Source: Chthonomonas sp. UBA2387 (GTDB taxonomy: Bacteria > Armatimonadota > Fimbriimonadia > Fimbriimonadales > Fimbriimonadaceae). Taken from it: a stretch of 6,747 bases of DNA. Positions 1 through 5,224 of this stretch are shown here, in pieces. The notes under the pieces are model-generated. The model did no database searches. It had not been told where the DNA came from and saw only the letters and a program-made list of their open reading frames with translations. Position 1 is the stretch's first letter, and every line of letters begins with the position of its first letter. The translations under genes and the position numbers were made by a program. Location: NCBI GenBank assembly GCA_002343445.1, contig DDSP01000005.1:265-7011 (forward strand), written 5' to 3'.

Positions 1-1
1 C

Positions 2-694
2 GGCGACGAAGGCGGCTTCGCCCCGAACCTCGAGTCGCAGGATCACGCGTTCGACTACTTGATTCAAGCGATCGAGAAAGCCGGGTACTCGGCCGGCAAG
101 GACATCTGGCTCGGCATTGATGCGGCGGCGACCGAGTTCTTCGAGAACGGCAAATACCACTACAAGAGCGGCGACAAGCGCGAACGCACAGGTGCCGAGC
201 AGGTCGAGTACCTGGCCGCACTCTCCGCCAAGTACCCCATCCTGAGCATCGAAGACGGCTGCTCCGAGGACGACTGGGACACGTGGATGGCCCTGACCGA
301 CGCCATCGGCGACCGAGTTCAATTGGTCGGCGACGACTTGTTCGTCACGAACGTCGACCGCCTGAGCCGAGGCATCGCCACCGGCACCACCAACTCGATT
401 CTCATCAAGGTCAACCAGATCGGCACGCTGACCGAGACTTTGGCGGCGGTGGACATGGCGAACCGAGCCGGGTTCACGTCCGTGATGAGCCACCGCTCGG
501 GCGAGACCGAGGACACCACGATCGCCGACCTCGCCGTGGCCACAAACTGTGGCCAGATCAAGACGGGCGCCCCCAACCGCACCGACCGGGTGGCGAAGTA
601 CAACCAACTGCTCCGCATCGAAGAGATGCTGGAAGGCGCAGCGGTCTATGGCGGCGCGAAGGCGTTCGGCAAGCTGGCCGGTCGGCTGAGCTAG
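2..694 (+). CDS. eno: Enolase (phosphopyruvate hydratase), C-terminal 230 residues; start lies outside the window
   Basis: Enolase catalyses the reversible dehydration of 2-phosphoglycerate to phosphoenolpyruvate in glycolysis and gluconeogenesis. It is a cytoplasmic Mg-dependent dimer. The open frame enters at base 2 with the loop GDEGGFAPNL and runs to TAG at 692-694. Fragment positions align without gaps to E. coli enolase at an offset of 205. E3 matches catalytic E208. D40, E84 (SIEDG) and D111 (VGDDLF) match the Mg ligands D245, E289 and D316. K136 (LIKVNQ) matches the base K341, H164 (MSHRSGE) matches H369, and K187 (IKTGAPNRTDR) matches K392. About 205 N-terminal residues, including the E167 equivalent, lie upstream of the window. 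The ending KLAGRLS is a normal C terminus, so the gene looks intact and functional. It converges on the helicase gene with only 23 bases between the stop codons and no visible terminator hairpin there. Confidence 0.98.
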   Translation, partial: GDEGGFAPNLESQDHAFDYLIQAIEKAGYSAGKDIWLGIDAAATEFFENGKYHYKSGDKRERTGAEQVEYLAALSAKYPILSIEDGCSEDDWDTWMALTDAIGDRVQLVGDDLFVTNVDRLSRGIATGTTNSILIKVNQIGTLTETLAAVDMANRAGFTSVMSHRSGETEDTTIADLAVATNCGQIKTGAPNRTDRVAKYNQLLRIEEMLEGAAVYGGAKAFGKLAGRLS

Positions 695-717
695 GGCGCG
701 GATTCGAAGGAAACGTC

Positions 718-1998
718 CTAGCTTTCATCACCGGTAGGAGTGGTGCTGGCTTCGTTGCGCGCGTTGGCAACTTCCTCGTTCTGTTGTCCGTGGGCAATTC
801 GGTCGGCGAGGTCATCAAGCTTCGCTCTCTCGGCGGAGCTGAGCCACTGCCTAAGTCCGGGCAGACTCCGTTCCGAGATTTCTTGAACGTCGATCAGCCA
901 TTCCAAAAAGAGGCGCTCGTTTCTGGGCGCGACATCAAGTGCCTTTTTCCAGTTCCCATCCTTCCGCAAGCAACGGTAGGCGTCGCTGTCCCGACCGAGC
1001 GCACAAAACAGACTGCTGGCTTCATCGAATCTCCCCTCAGACTCCAGCAACATCGCCTCGGCCTCGGTGTTACCGGGTGGCAGCATCTCAAAGATTCTGC
1101 GCGCGTGGACTCGCATGGCTGGGTCCGTTGAGGCGAGCAAGGTTCTGAAGGCGGTCTCACGCAAGACCGGCGCGATCGTTACGGCCCGCTCGTCGCCGAC
1201 TGCCTCTAGCCAACGATCTACAGGTCCGACAAAGCGGGAAGCCAAAGCTTCGGATCGCGCAGCCATCGGAATGGCCCGCCGAAGTGAGGAGAACGACAGG
1301 CTGATCAGCGGCCTGAACCATCCCTCCTCCTTGGGAAGCCTGGCAAGCTGTTCCACCAGCGCGAGGGCCTTGGACACCTCGTTCGGCTCCCGGCGCCACG
1401 AGATGAGCCTGCTGAATGCATCGAATGTGGTTGGTGCTCTAAGTTCCTCCAATGCTGCGCCGACTACTTCAGTGATCTCCTTGATCTGGGCTGCCCGACG
1501 TTCGGGCTGACCCTCCAGTGCATTGGCCTCAACGATCTGGGTGGCGATGGTCGTCAGGGTCTGGCAGACACTGTTTCGAGTCGTTCGGTTCGATACGCCG
1601 TTCGGCAGGTCACTGTCACCGAGCATCCGGAATGCCTGCGTCACGCAGAGCCACGCCCGGTTTGGATTGTCGTGAACCACCCGCTTCGCCTCTTCGCAAC
1701 GGCGCAACGCCAGTTCTTCCGGACTCTGGCTTGTGTCCTTGAACTGGTCGATCAGGTCGGACACGTCGGCCGGTTGCGCTGTGGGCGCAAACTGACGAGT
1801 CATCGCATAGCACTTGACAGCCATCTCATCGGCCAGTCCTTCGTCGACGTCAATCAGCACAAGCGCTTCGCTTGTTCGGGATATGGCCACGCATAGCGAG
1901 TCGATCTTCCTTCGGTTGCCCATTTCGTGCACTTTGGACAGTTCCGACTTCGAGTCCTCAAGTTCAAGGAGCGCTTTCCCGGGCAGGAGAACGAACAC
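718..1998 (-). CDS. UvrD-like SF1 helicase, C-terminal part after a frameshift (motif VI plus long helical C-terminal region)
   Basis: This frame carries the end of the helicase whose N-terminal part lies at 1854-3785. It opens with FVLLPG, the beta strand that normally follows motif V (VKGLDFKTVFVL), and contains motif VI, CVAISRTSEALVLID (residues 36-50), with the arginine finger R41. The GTG at 1998 is only the first possible start codon after the junction. It has no ribosome binding site and sits inside a conserved fold, so independent translation is unlikely. After motif VI come about 370 mostly alpha-helical residues with repeat-like helix pairs (ALRRCEEAKRVV; EGRFDEASSLF; NWKKALDVA). 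These resemble TPR or other helical-repeat scaffolds; that is inference. The Ser/Thr-rich tail STTPTGDES ends at TAG 718-720. Restoring one base upstream would give a single protein of about 1,022 residues. Confidence 0.85.
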   Translation of the reverse strand: MFVLLPGKALLELEDSKSELSKVHEMGNRRKIDSLCVAISRTSEALVLIDVDEGLADEMAVKCYAMTRQFAPTAQPADVSDLIDQFKDTSQSPEELALRRCEEAKRVVHDNPNRAWLCVTQAFRMLGDSDLPNGVSNRTTRNSVCQTLTTIATQIVEANALEGQPERRAAQIKEITEVVGAALEELRAPTTFDAFSRLISWRREPNEVSKALALVEQLARLPKEEGWFRPLISLSFSSLRRAIPMAARSEALASRFVGPVDRWLEAVGDERAVTIAPVLRETAFRTLLASTDPAMRVHARRIFEMLPPGNTEAEAMLLESEGRFDEASSLFCALGRDSDAYRCLRKDGNWKKALDVAPRNERLFLEWLIDVQEISERSLPGLRQWLSSAERAKLDDLADRIAHGQQNEEVANARNEASTTPTGDES

Positions 1999-3785
1999 GG
2001 TTTGAAATCGAGACCCTTGACTTGAGCGGGAAGCATCACTCGGCCCTGCACTTCCTCTGGCATGCGCGCATGGTCGTCGGCAGTGATCGCGACAAACCTG
2101 GTCCCAGGCGAATCCTCCAGGGCTGTGACCAATTTTTGTACTTGGAGCCAGGTTCTTGCCCTAGCGTGCATGATGACTCCCTGGAGGTGCCTCTCGGTGG
2201 TGACTCCCACCGCCTTGCCAGGCCTTTCTTCACGAGGAAGAGCACCCCACAAGTCGCACAGATTCTCAAGGACTTGCGATACATTCTCAGGGCACCTGAG
2301 CACGCGGTGCAGGTCGAACTTCTCAGGTTTGGAGACGGCGGCACCAAGAGGGCGCGTGAGATCGGCCCAACGAAACAGAGTAGGCCGAACGGTCTGCCTT
2401 TCGTCCCCTGCAAAGAGCATCTCCGGCCACTTTCCGTTGGCCAGAGCAATCGCCCGCGCGGCAAATAGCAGCGTCAGAATCTCAACCCGGGTGAGGTCCT
2501 GAACCTCGTCGACAACCACGTGCTCGAAACGCCGCAGCCCATCTGGCATGCCATACATCTCCAGCACATGACGGCACTTCAGCGAGAGGAGCAGCTCTGG
2601 AAAGATATGACGAAGATCATCGGATCGCTCTAACAATCCGAACACGGTCTCGACCGCCTTTGCCTCTGCCCTCCCAATTTCACTTGAGCGAGTCGCGAGG
2701 TAGTCCTTCCTTTCTCGTGTCCCCACGTGGATTGAATCACGCGTTGCCTCGTAGCTGCCATAGGTCCCGATGTAGCGCGCCCGAAGTTCACCGAACAGCA
2801 ACTCGAGATTCCCTCTCCAAGGAGCGATCTCCTTGTTGAGCTGCTCGGTCGCTCCTCGGAATCGCTGAAGTGCCTCTTGGTAGGAAATGCGGGTCGGAGC
2901 CTCTTCGGTGATGGTGGTCCAAAGCCCCTCGAAACTCATGGCTTGGATATCGGAGTCCGCACTACTGAACGCAAGGAAGCGGTTTCTGGCGGCGTTTGCA
3001 AGGTCTTCGGACCACGTGAGATACAGCGTCGGTCCCAAGCACCTTCGTTCGACAGCGAGCCAGAGCGACGTGGTCTTCCCTGATCCGGGCCAGCCATTGA
3101 CCAGTCGGACCCTGGCCGGGGACTCGACGAACTCCCGTTGCTCGTCGGTGGTGGGCTCTTCGACTGCTTCCAGAACATGGTACGGATCGTCCGCGTAGTC
3201 AGCGTGCTCACCAATGCTTAATGGCGTGTGGTCGTCGTGATGGCGGATACACCGCAGGTAGACGGCAGTTGGATCCCCACCGAAGCTCAACTGATTCCCA
3301 CGAGTCCACCAAAGATAGTAATGGAAGCCACCTTGTCCACCCATGGGCGAACGCATCCACACTCGGTTGTCGTTGCCAGCCACGGGCTTGACCTCGTTGG
3401 GGCGACCGTTCGCGAGAATCTGTGTGACCACAAGGTGCAACCTTTTCTGGAGCGGTCTGGTTGTGGCTCCGTCAAGCAGCTCCCGATGTGCGAACACCCG
3501 ATACCCACCTGCTGGCCCGCGCTTCTCGCGTGTCGTGCTCGCTGGCATCGATCCATTTCCCTCAACCTGAGTTGATTGGCTCGGTGGGCGCAAATTCAGT
3601 GCATCGATGGGAATCCAGACAGGCACATCGGCTGAAATGTCTGACTCACCATCCGCAGGTTTGGCAACCGGCACAAGTGAGGGTTCTTCGACGGGGCTCT
3701 TCTGTGAGCGGCCCTTTGTCAGGTTCAACTTCCTTCGCATCGTCATTAGCCAACGGGACAGTTCGAGCCATGGCTCCTCTGGCAC
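1854..3785 (-). CDS. UvrD-like SF1 helicase, N-terminal part (N-terminal extension, motifs Q to V), frameshifted near its end
   Basis: This is a superfamily 1 ATP-dependent DNA helicase or translocase of the UvrD/Rep type. Motifs in order are: Q-motif region TTDEQREFV (212-220); Walker A GWPGSGKTT (231-239); motif Ia LYLTWSEDLA (254-263); Walker B DEVQD (426-430); motif III GDERQ (460-464); motif IV RVLRCP (494-499); motif V VKGLDFK (589-595). After residue 595 the frame loses homology (a Cys/Arg-rich tail of 48 residues), and motif VI continues in another frame at 718-1998. Residues about 94-187, with YRVFAHRELL, FHYYLWW and YLRCIRHHDDH, form a separate N-terminal domain resembling the RelE/ParE-like fold found before some UvrD-type helicases; this is a weak call. 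Residues 1-90 look disordered. The start is uncertain: GTG 3785 follows a TAA directly and has no ribosome binding site, and ATG 3746 or 3740 are alternatives. Many codons end in A or T, unlike the flanking enolase and transketolase, which hints at acquisition by transfer. Specific role unknown; repair or antiphage defence are possible. Confidence 0.88.
   Translation of the reverse strand: MPEEPWLELSRWLMTMRRKLNLTKGRSQKSPVEEPSLVPVAKPADGESDISADVPVWIPIDALNLRPPSQSTQVEGNGSMPASTTREKRGPAGGYRVFAHRELLDGATTRPLQKRLHLVVTQILANGRPNEVKPVAGNDNRVWMRSPMGGQGGFHYYLWWTRGNQLSFGGDPTAVYLRCIRHHDDHTPLSIGEHADYADDPYHVLEAVEEPTTDEQREFVESPARVRLVNGWPGSGKTTSLWLAVERRCLGPTLYLTWSEDLANAARNRFLAFSSADSDIQAMSFEGLWTTITEEAPTRISYQEALQRFRGATEQLNKEIAPWRGNLELLFGELRARYIGTYGSYEATRDSIHVGTRERKDYLATRSSEIGRAEAKAVETVFGLLERSDDLRHIFPELLLSLKCRHVLEMYGMPDGLRRFEHVVVDEVQDLTRVEILTLLFAARAIALANGKWPEMLFAGDERQTVRPTLFRWADLTRPLGAAVSKPEKFDLHRVLRCPENVSQVLENLCDLWGALPREERPGKAVGVTTERHLQGVIMHARARTWLQVQKLVTALEDSPGTRFVAITADDHARMPEEVQGRVMLPAQVKGLDFKPCSFSCPGKRSLNLRTRSRNCPKCTKWATEGRSTRYAWPYPEQAKRLC
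1999..2003 (-). other. Single-base frameshift in helicase motif V
   Basis: On the minus strand the sequence reads GATTTCAAACCGTGTTC. In the upstream frame this gives D-F-K-P-C-S, which is nonsense for the family. Adding one base (for example a fourth A in the AAA run) gives D-F-K-T-V-F-V-L, the expected continuation of motif V, and joins the two frames without any other change. The site is not a canonical -1 slippery heptamer: TTTCAAA lacks the second identical triplet. It is therefore better explained as a deletion mutation or a homopolymer sequencing error than as programmed frameshifting. Confidence 0.85.
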
Positions 3786-3829
3786 TTAGGATAGCTGATA
3801 TGGCTGCGGCAATGTGACGAGTGTGAAAC

Positions 3830-4423
3830 CTACCGAGGTACGAGATCGCAGGCCTCGGGCGGCATCCAGCCCGCGTCCTTGCCTTCCCACTTCACGTTGC
3901 AGCCGATCGGGTTCGTCAAGGGTACGGCCACAGGTCGGCCGGCGAGCACATCCTCCAGGGCGTCCACCAGTTCGTGCGTGCTCGCTTGCGTGTGGTCGCG
4001 GGGGAAGTCAATGGCCCGCCCGGTGTATACCAGCTTGCGCGATCGGTCGAACACGTAGAAGTGCGGCGTTCGCATGGCGCCATACGCGCGAGCCACGACC
4101 TGAGTCGCGTCGTGCAGATAAGGCCACGGGAACGCGTGCTCCTTCATGCGCTCGACCATGTGGTCGTACGAGTCGTGCGCGTAGGTGTTCGGGCTGTTGG
4201 CATTGATCGCCACAAACGCCACCGAGCGGTCGGCGTACGCCAACGCGATGCGCCTCGTGTCCTCGTCGCTGCCCAACACATAGGGGCAGTGGTTGCACGT
4301 GAAGAACACCACGAGCACTTCGCTGTCGGCAAACTCGGCAAGGTTGTGACGCCGGCCATCCGTGCCCATCAGGTCGAAATCGGGTGCACTGGCTCCGAGA
4401 GGCAGAGTGAACGTGTTGGTCAT
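3830..4423 (-). CDS. Thioredoxin-fold peroxiredoxin-like (AhpC/TSA family) protein with CNHC redox motif
   Basis: This is a 197-residue cytoplasmic thioredoxin-family protein with no signal peptide. The N-terminal strand region APDFDL (13-18) is typical of AhpC/TSA proteins. The active-site loop FTCNHCPYV places a CxxC pair at C43 and C46. The cis-proline is in MRTPHFYVFD (P120). Near the end is the subgroup signature PIGCNVKWEG with C175. Together these match the PRX-like thioredoxin family usually annotated as 'thioredoxin family protein'. A thiol-disulfide oxidoreductase or peroxidase role is expected, with substrate unknown. I chose ATG 4423 because it starts directly before the conserved beta strand. 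A TTG at 4441 would add six residues without family support. No clear ribosome binding site precedes either. The stop at 3830-3832 lies 44 bases before the helicase start on the same strand, so co-transcription is possible, though no functional link is evident. Confidence 0.92.
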   Translation of the reverse strand: MTNTFTLPLGASAPDFDLMGTDGRRHNLAEFADSEVLVVFFTCNHCPYVLGSDEDTRRIALAYADRSVAFVAINANSPNTYAHDSYDHMVERMKEHAFPWPYLHDATQVVARAYGAMRTPHFYVFDRSRKLVYTGRAIDFPRDHTQASTHELVDALEDVLAGRPVAVPLTNPIGCNVKWEGKDAGWMPPEACDLVPR

Positions 4424-4668
4424 GGATTCAGCATGGCACAAGTGCCAGACCTGCTTGTACGCGGGGCGGCTGGTTTGCCGATAGGAGCGTGGCCGACCGG
4501 GCCGAGGAGATCAAGGGGGTCGTGGGGCAAGTATTGTCCGAAGGGTTACGAGAGCTTTTGGCCTAAAAGACCCGCCAGGCGACGAGTGGCTCTAGAACGC
4601 TTTCGCAGGCGGTTGCGAGTGACGTTGGCCAGGGCACTAAGACACATCGGTGTTAAAATGAAGTCCAG
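4424..4668. other. Intergenic region between divergent genes; no confident gene
   Basis: These 245 bases separate the leftward thioredoxin-like gene from the rightward small gene, so promoters for both should lie here. I see no tRNA, CRISPR or riboswitch-like structure. The near-palindrome CTTTTGGCCTAAAAG lies at 4555-4569. A 25-codon frame (GTG 4489 to TAA 4564-4566) reads like a helical peptide, beginning VADRAEEIKGVV. GGAG precedes its GTG by only one base, which is too close for normal initiation. It may be a gene relic or chance. Confidence 0.4.
4654..4659 (+). promoter_or_regulatory. Possible -10 element (TAAAAT) for the small gene at 4669
   Basis: TAAAAT, in the context TGTTAAAATG, fits the TANNNT -10 consensus and ends nine bases before ATG 4669. 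No -35 box stands at the usual spacing (TTGGCC at 4625 is 23 bases upstream), and no Shine-Dalgarno sequence precedes the ATG. The arrangement fits a leaderless transcript starting at or near the ATG. This is a motif reading only; A/T-rich hexamers occur by chance. Confidence 0.3.
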
Positions 4669-4857
4669 ATGAGTCGCGATGCGCTCGATGATCGGATCAC
4701 CGAAGTTTCCGAGGCGCTCTTTCTGCTGAAGGTGCCAATTCGGAGTGTTCCTCAGGACGTCAAGCATGAGATCGCGGATTCTCTTGTTGACAACCGCGAT
4801 TACTTGGAGCAGGTGCGGTGGGCGCTCATCGAACGCGGATACCTGCCGAAGCCGTAG
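4669..4857 (+). CDS. Small acidic hypothetical protein, 62 aa
   Basis: I do not recognise this protein. It is 62 residues long, soluble and predicted mostly alpha-helical (ALDDRITEVSEALFLL, then VKHEIADSLVDNRDYLEQVRWALIERGYL), with a net acidic charge and no Cys pair or membrane segment. ATG 4669 has no ribosome binding site, but a possible -10 box lies nine bases upstream. An intrinsic terminator follows 39 bases after the stop, so the gene looks like a self-contained monocistronic unit, which supports its being real. It lies just before a phage prohead protease remnant and might be part of the same prophage debris, but nothing in the protein shows that. Confidence 0.5.
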   Translation: MSRDALDDRITEVSEALFLLKVPIRSVPQDVKHEIADSLVDNRDYLEQVRWALIERGYLPKP

Positions 4858-4896
4858 AAGATGAACCGCTAGAAACGACCACCGATTTCGAACCAC

Positions 4897-4921
4897 AGGC
4901 CGCCCGATGGGCGGCTTTCTT
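4897..4921 (+). terminator. Intrinsic (rho-independent) terminator
   Basis: The arms GCCGCCC (4899-4905) and GGGCGGC (4909-4915) form a perfect 7-bp GC stem around the loop GAT. The stem can be extended by G4898-T4916 and A4897-T4917. It is followed by a T-rich tail, TTTCTTGTTG. It lies downstream of the small gene and just upstream of the phage-derived frame at 4949, separating the two transcriptionally. Confidence 0.82.
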
Positions 4922-4937
4922 GTTGCCCGACGGGGCT

Positions 4938-4942
4938 GGAAG
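4938..4942 (+). promoter_or_regulatory. Ribosome binding site GGAAG for the prohead protease fragment
   Basis: GGAAG lies six bases before ATG 4949, a normal spacing. It is the clearest Shine-Dalgarno sequence in the window and supports ATG 4949 as the original phage gene start. Confidence 0.6.
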
Positions 4943-4948
4943 TGAACC

Positions 4949-5177
4949 ATGGACAAGTTCATAAAATCGTTCATCCTTCGCGGGGTCGGCGGAGCCGCGC
5001 CCGAAGGCAACACCATCGCCGGCGTGGCCAACGTGATGGGCGTGGCCGACCGGGGACGCGACGTCGTGTTTCCCTACGCGTTCCGCGGGGCGATTCCGGC
5101 GTTTCTGGCGTCGGGGTTCGTGCCCGTTGGCCACAACTGGGGCGGGCTGCCGGTGGCCATGCCGACCAAGGCCGCGA
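4949..5177 (+). pseudogene. HK97-family phage prohead protease, N-terminal remnant (about 75 residues), in frame with transketolase
   Basis: Prohead (U35-type) proteases cleave scaffold and capsid protein during tailed-phage head maturation. From ATG 4949 the frame shows the family's N-terminal signatures: an IAGVANVMGVADRGRDVV block (23-40) corresponding to the usual 'G.A..FG..D..GDVV' strand, then FPYAFRGAI, and VPVGHNWGGLPV with the catalytic His at residue 62. The downstream half of the domain, with the catalytic Ser, is missing. Full-length proteases are commonly about 150-250 residues. Homology fades after PTKA near 5171-5177, where a Ser/Thr/Arg/Pro-rich stretch begins that is probably just the upstream region of transketolase. 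No portal or capsid gene is present, so this is a fragment, not a prophage. The frame stays open into transketolase. A contig chimera is an alternative explanation. Confidence 0.75.
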
Positions 5178-5213
5178 CCCGCACAAGCCCCGGAACACGC
5201 ACCAGCCCACGGG

Positions 5214-5219
5214 TAGACT
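5214..5219 (+). promoter_or_regulatory. Possible -10 element (TAGACT) for transketolase
   Basis: TAGACT fits TANNNT and ends five bases before GTG 5225. No Shine-Dalgarno sequence is present in the bases before GTG, so initiation from a leaderless or nearly leaderless transcript is plausible. The arrangement also argues that transketolase has its own promoter and start independent of the phage frame upstream. No convincing -35 box is seen. Confidence 0.4.
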
Positions 5220-5224
5220 CGGCT

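Noticed and set aside
695..717. Bidirectional terminator between the convergent enolase and helicase genes
   Set aside because: The 23-base gap contains no inverted repeat with a T-tail on either strand.
283..1131. 282-codon + strand frame crossing the end of enolase into the helicase antisense
   Set aside because: Low-complexity Arg/His/Pro translation over enolase and antisense to the helicase; no motifs or ribosome binding site.
1996..2010. Programmed -1 frameshifting to express the full helicase
   Set aside because: TTTCAAA does not satisfy the X XXY YYZ heptamer and I see no obvious following stem-loop; a lost base is simpler.
4555..4569. CTTTTGGCCTAAAAG as a terminator or operator
   Set aside because: The arms are only five A/T pairs plus one C-G, with no T-tract and no adjacent gene end; probably chance.
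3974..4672. 232-codon + strand frame whose TGA overlaps the ATG at 4669 as ATGA
   Set aside because: The overlap looks like translational coupling, but most of the frame is antisense to the conserved thioredoxin-like gene and the translation is Arg/Val-rich with no recognisable features.
4546..5031. 161-codon minus-strand frame across the small gene and terminator
   Set aside because: It runs antisense through a strong terminator hairpin and the phage remnant, and has no motifs; high-GC chance frame.
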